From Microbulbifer variabilis ATCC 700307 (GTDB lineage: Bacteria > Pseudomonadota > Gammaproteobacteria > Pseudomonadales > Cellvibrionaceae): DNA of 64,000 nt. The stretch is from the NCBI RefSeq assembly GCF_000380565.1, contig NZ_AQYJ01000026.1:186001-250000 (forward strand). The letters run 5' to 3'. The notes beneath the pieces are model-generated. The model was not told the DNA's origin. It worked only from the letters and a program-made list of their open reading frames with translations, and ran no database searches. Below are positions 60,340-64,000 of the stretch, in pieces (positions within the stretch are counted from its first letter, which is position 1; every line of letters starts with the position of its first letter). Both the position numbers and the translations under genes were made by a program.

Positions 60340-61530
60340 CTACTCACCTTCGATACCCTTGACCGAACGGACAGAGTCCCAGTGCTTGCAACTGGGGCAC
60401 AGCCAATGCAATTGATTGCCGGAAAAACCACAATTACTACATCGATAATGGGGGCGGTTTGCGATCAATTGATCAACCAGCGTTTTTAACAGGGAGAGAT
60501 TCTCTCTCGCTCTACCTTGTGCCGTGCCAATATACAAATCAAGAAAACGCCCCAGCCCTCGCAAAGAAGGGCGCAAAGCCAATTGCTTACCCATAAACGC
60601 TGCCGCAGCGGCTTCGCTATCCTGCTCCTGGATTCGCTCAGCCAGCGCTATTAATACGCTATTCGAGGGGTGCTCCTTTAGGAGGGACTCCAGATACCGA
60701 TCCAGGCCTCGGCCATCACCAAGCTCTCCATAACACGTCAGGAGAAGCTCCAGAATCTCCGGAATATAGTCAGGACTCTGCTTGGGGATCCTCTGCAAGA
60801 CCTTGATGGCATCACGCTGCTTGCCGAGTAGATACTCCAGGCGCGCCCAAAGCAAACAGGCCCGCACTGAACTGCGATCATACCCCAGGGCTGCATCTAA
60901 ATGTTTACGCGCACTGAGGTAGTCCTTAGCAGCAATCGCCTCCTCTGCCAACTCACAGCAAAAATGTGCCTGCACTGGCGCCCAATCAGCAGATAAGCGC
61001 TTAAATCGGCGGCCATGCAACAAGTTGACGGCATGAATTGCTTTGGCCCACTCGCGCTCATCCCGATAGACTTCTACTAAGTGCTCAAGACTGGTTGTAC
61101 GCAGCTCCTGGGAAGTTTCTACCAGTTCCTGCAGCAGGCGTTCAGCACGGTCGAGCCACCCCGCAGCAATATAATCACAAGCCAGTTCAAATTGAGCCTT
61201 ATGCTGACTCTGCCTGGATAGACTGGGACGCGCCAACAAATTTTGGTGCACTCTTATTGCCTGATCGTACTCACCCCGCCTTCTCAAAAGATTCCCCAAT
61301 GCCAAATGGGTATCAAAAGTGGCCGGGCTGACCTCAAGCGAGTCAATAAATTTATCAATACTATCGTCGTGGTGTTCGCTGAGCAGGTAATTCAGCCCCT
61401 GCGCATAGGAGCGAGCCAGGGATTCTTCCTGCTCGCTGAAGTCCGGCTTCTTTTTGGAGCTGCCTCGCCCCAGCATCCAGCCTATGGCGATGGCTGCCAG
61501 CAGGAAAAAGAAATAGGCGAAATCGAGCAA
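60340..61530 (-). CDS. lapB: Lipopolysaccharide assembly protein B
   Basis: A 396-residue protein: N-terminal membrane helix (about 2-18), a long TPR array, and a C-terminal rubredoxin-type metal site (YRCSNCGFSGNQLHWLCPSCKHWDS). LapB (YciM) works with FtsH to control LpxC breakdown and LPS amount. Directly follows lapA with a 1-base gap. Confidence 0.95.
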   Translation of the reverse strand: MLDFAYFFFLLAAIAIGWMLGRGSSKKKPDFSEQEESLARSYAQGLNYLLSEHHDDSIDKFIDSLEVSPATFDTHLALGNLLRRRGEYDQAIRVHQNLLARPSLSRQSQHKAQFELACDYIAAGWLDRAERLLQELVETSQELRTTSLEHLVEVYRDEREWAKAIHAVNLLHGRRFKRLSADWAPVQAHFCCELAEEAIAAKDYLSARKHLDAALGYDRSSVRACLLWARLEYLLGKQRDAIKVLQRIPKQSPDYIPEILELLLTCYGELGDGRGLDRYLESLLKEHPSNSVLIALAERIQEQDSEAAAAAFMGKQLALRPSLRGLGRFLDLYIGTAQGRARENLSLLKTLVDQLIANRPHYRCSNCGFSGNQLHWLCPSCKHWDSVRSVKGIEGE

Positions 61531-61531
61531 A

Positions 61532-61852
61532 TCAGTCTCCGGATACCTTGCGGTGAGCAGCCTGAAGCTCTCGCTCCATTTTCTTTAACTGTCTACTCAA
61601 CCCCCTTACCCGGCGACGCTGCGTAAAGAGAGGTAGCAGGCTAGCCAAAACTCCCAGCAAAATCCCCAAAAGCAGCATTGCGATAAGCCAAACTCCCACA
61701 CTGCCAGAAAATGGGGAGTACCCTGCGATAACCGGTGAAATAATTTGGGGATTTTCCACTGATATATAGATGCCGAGGGCGACACACAGAAGGGCCACAA
61801 AGCCAAGAAAAACGTGCATCAACCAACGCAAGAATGACAAGGGAACCTCCAC
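61532..61852 (-). CDS. lapA: Lipopolysaccharide assembly protein A (DUF1049)
   Basis: A 106-residue inner-membrane protein with two helices (about 9-31 and 52-75) and a cytosolic coiled-coil tail (RGLSRQLKKMERELQAAHRK). Co-transcribed with lapB. Confidence 0.92.
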   Translation of the reverse strand: MEVPLSFLRWLMHVFLGFVALLCVALGIYISVENPQIISPVIAGYSPFSGSVGVWLIAMLLLGILLGVLASLLPLFTQRRRVRGLSRQLKKMERELQAAHRKVSGD

Positions 61853-61947
61853 GTTCCACTAGATAGCTTTATTAAGAAGCCACAGAGACTATTCAGGAAA
61901 ATCACATGATGCAGAGCGAATCACAATCAGCCGCTGCCGAGGTGTAA

Positions 61948-62256
61948 TCATACCCCGATCCCTGCCTCATCGTGCATACTCCGATTGACTCTGTCGCGCA
62001 GTTCCTTACCAGGCTTGAAGTGAGGAACATATTTGCCCGCCAAGTCCACGGCATCCCCGGTTTTAGGGTTCCGCCCTGTACGTGGTGCCCGGTAATGTAA
62101 TGAAAAACTACCAAAACCTCGTATTTCTATCCGCTCACCCTGGGAGAGCGCGTCAGACATGGAGTCCAACATAACTTTGACTGCCAGCTCTACATCCTTT
62201 ACCGGCAGCTGATCCAACCTCAACGCAATCCTTTCGATCAGTTCGGATTTGGTCAT
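61948..62256 (-). CDS. ihfB: Integration host factor subunit beta
   Basis: A 102-residue HU/IHF-fold protein ([49 protein letters not shown]). Placed between rpsA and lapA as in E. coli and pseudomonads. Confidence 0.95.
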   Translation of the reverse strand: MTKSELIERIALRLDQLPVKDVELAVKVMLDSMSDALSQGERIEIRGFGSFSLHYRAPRTGRNPKTGDAVDLAGKYVPHFKPGKELRDRVNRSMHDEAGIGV

Positions 62257-62316
62257 GTGCCCCGCAACCTTTCTAAGTCATTGATTATTTTGGAGTAGAG
62301 CAGCAATCATCTAATA

Positions 62317-62350
62317 GAAAGCCGGACTGGGCAACCCCAGTCCGGCTTTC
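62317..62350. terminator. Terminator after rpsA
   Basis: A perfect 15-bp stem GAAAGCCGGACTGGG/CCCAGTCCGGCTTTC, 48 bases after the rpsA stop. On the minus strand the T-run is short (TTTC before the stem end), so partial read-through to ihfB is possible. Confidence 0.75.
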
Positions 62351-62397
62351 GGGTCACTCCAAATGCTTCATCTGGAGCTCTAAACAATCAAAGATAA

Positions 62398-64000
62398 TTA
62401 GTCTTTGTTGTTCATCTGCGCCTTGATCAGGTCACCGATAGTAGCGGGCTGAACCTGCTCAGACTGCTTCTTACTGTGATCCTTGATAGCTTGCTTCTCG
62501 TCATCCTGGTCTTTGGCTTTGATAGACAGGCTGATCACACGGTTCTTGCGATCCACACTGGTGATCTTAGCTTCTACCTCTTCACCTTCTTTCAGGACAT
62601 TGCGAGCATCTTCAACCTTATCGCGGCTGATTTCAGAAGCGCGCAGAACGCCTTCTACTTCGTTCGCCAGGGTGATTACTGCCTGCTTAGCATCAACTTC
62701 CTTAACAGTACCTACAACGATGCTGCCGCGGTCGCTGGTAGAAACGTAGTCGGAGAACGGATCGGACTCCAGCTGCTTGATACCCAGGGAGATGCGCTCG
62801 CGCTCGGAGTCGATACCCAGGATAACAGTCTCGATTTCGTCGCCTTTCTTGAACTTGCGTACGGCTTCTTCGCCAGCTTCGTTCCAGGAGATGTCGGACA
62901 GGTGCACCAGACCGTCGATGCTGCCGTCGAGACCGATAAAGATACCGAAATCAGTGATGGACTTGATCTTACCGGAGATCTTGTCACCCTTAGCGAATTT
63001 ACGCGCAAAGGCATCCCACGGGTTTTCCTGGCACTGCTTGATACCCAGGGAGATACGACGACGCTCTTCGTCGATATCCAGGATCATCACCTCTACCTCG
63101 TCGCCCACCTGGACAACTTTGGACGGGTGGATGTTCTTGTTGGTCCAATCCATTTCGGAAACGTGTACCAGACCTTCCACACCTTCTTCCAGCTCGGCGA
63201 AGCAGCCGTAGTCGGTCAGGTTGGTTACAACCGCCTTCACGCGGCTGTTTTCTGGGTAACGCTGCTTGATGGATACCCAAGGATCTTCGCCCAACTGCTT
63301 CAGGCCCAGGGATACACGGCTGCGCTCACGATCGAACTTCAATACTTTTACTTCGATCTCGTCGCCAACGTTCACGATCTCGCTCGGATGCTTGATGCGC
63401 TTCCAAGCCATATCGGTGATGTGCAGCAGGCCATCGATACCGCCCAGGTCCACGAAAGCACCATAATCGGTCAGGTTCTTCACGATACCCTTGATGCTCA
63501 TGCCTTCCTGCAGGCTTTCCAGCAGTGCTTCACGCTCTTCGGAAGTCGCAGCTTCCATTACCGCGCGACGGGAAACAACAACGTTGTTACGCTTGGAGTC
63601 CAGCTTGATAACTTTGAACTCGAGCTCTTTACCTTCCAGGTGCGCGGTGTCGCGAACCGGACGAACATCAACCAGAGAGCCGGGCAGGAATGCGCGGATA
63701 TTGGCAACGTCAACAGTAAAGCCACCCTTAACCTTGCCACTGATAACACCTTTAACCACTTCGTCAGCTGCGTGGGCTGCGTCGAGGATTTTCCAGGCTT
63801 CAGCGCGCTTGGCTTTTTCACGGGACAGACGGGTTTCACCGAAACCGTCTTCCACAGCTTCCAGGGCAACCTGTACTTCGTCGCCCACCTGCAGCTCAAC
63901 TTCGCCCTTGTCATTGGCGAACTGTGCGGCAGGGATAACACCTTCAGACTTCAGGCCCGCGTGAACGGTTACCCAGTCTTTGTCTACGTCAATTACAACA
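62398..64000 (-). CDS. rpsA: 30S ribosomal protein S1 (5' end outside window)
   Basis: The frame is open to the right edge. About 534 residues are present and about 30 N-terminal ones are missing, judging by E. coli S1. Six S1/OB repeats are visible, with repeated words such as [25 protein letters not shown] and [20 protein letters not shown]1 brings mRNA to the 30S subunit. Confidence 0.97.
   Translation of the reverse strand, partial: VVIDVDKDWVTVHAGLKSEGVIPAAQFANDKGEVELQVGDEVQVALEAVEDGFGETRLSREKAKRAEAWKILDAAHAADEVVKGVISGKVKGGFTVDVANIRAFLPGSLVDVRPVRDTAHLEGKELEFKVIKLDSKRNNVVVSRRAVMEAATSEEREALLESLQEGMSIKGIVKNLTDYGAFVDLGGIDGLLHITDMAWKRIKHPSEIVNVGDEIEVKVLKFDRERSRVSLGLKQLGEDPWVSIKQRYPENSRVKAVVTNLTDYGCFAELEEGVEGLVHVSEMDWTNKNIHPSKVVQVGDEVEVMILDIDEERRRISLGIKQCQENPWDAFARKFAKGDKISGKIKSITDFGIFIGLDGSIDGLVHLSDISWNEAGEEAVRKFKKGDEIETVILGIDSERERISLGIKQLESDPFSDYVSTSDRGSIVVGTVKEVDAKQAVITLANEVEGVLRASEISRDKVEDARNVLKEGEEVEAKITSVDRKNRVISLSIKAKDQDDEKQAIKDHSKKQSEQVQPATIGDLIKAQMNNKD

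Overview
The window looks like a chromosome segment of a marine gammaproteobacterium of the Pseudomonadales/Cellvibrionales type (Microbulbifer-like is my best guess). The right-hand quarter carries the order known from Pseudomonas and relatives: thrS-infC-rpmI-rplT-pheS-pheT-ihfA-merR-tRNA-Pro on the minus strand, preceded by rpsA-ihfB-lapA-lapB-pyrF-comEA, tandem tRNA-Asn genes, uvrB and tRNA-Val. No database search was run; all family calls come from reading motifs.

Region 1 (1-13.6 kb) is variable: a large partial lipoprotein with Ca-binding DxDxDG repeats, a fragment of an FAD oxidoreductase, a DUF885 metallopeptidase-like protein, a secreted trypsin-like protease, a broken phosphonate/selenate-type binding protein gene, a Gly-rich secreted protein and two tandem bulb-type lectins.

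Region 2 (13.6-21 kb) holds secreted proteins of a small two-cysteine family, a tyrosine-integrase remnant next to a tRNA-Pro 3'-end fragment, an SOS (LexA-box) module with a shortened umuD, a secreted protein with a toxin-44-like domain followed by a membrane protein, and a broken HNH nuclease gene.

Region 3 (21.0-31.85 kb) is an array of 25 gene cassettes, all read on the minus strand, each followed by an attC-like site (TAAC...TTGTTA on the + strand). Stop codons often lie inside the attC core. No integron integrase is visible, so this is an integrase-less attC cluster (CALIN) or the far part of a sedentary integron. Most products are small, many secreted or membrane-bound; recognisable ones are DUF4262, DUF5958-like (two copies), an LprI-like lysozyme inhibitor and some that look like immunity proteins. 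Two cassettes are duplicated and several are broken.

Region 4 (31.85-47.6 kb) has a csrA gene of only 59 codons, a second tRNA-Pro fragment with umuD and LexA-box remnants, a 2236-residue SpvB/RHS toxin with a probable immunity gene, and six more members of the two-cysteine secreted family, one of them with its own isolated attC. It ends in another integrase remnant directly beside the intact tRNA-Pro(GGG). Three copies of the tRNA-Pro 3' end (16.0, 35.6, 47.6 kb) suggest serial island insertion at this tRNA.

Region 5 (47.6-64 kb) is the conserved housekeeping block described above. Taken together, 13-47.6 kb reads as an accessory hot spot that collects toxins, candidate immunity genes and small secreted proteins by tRNA-targeted islands and integron cassettes.
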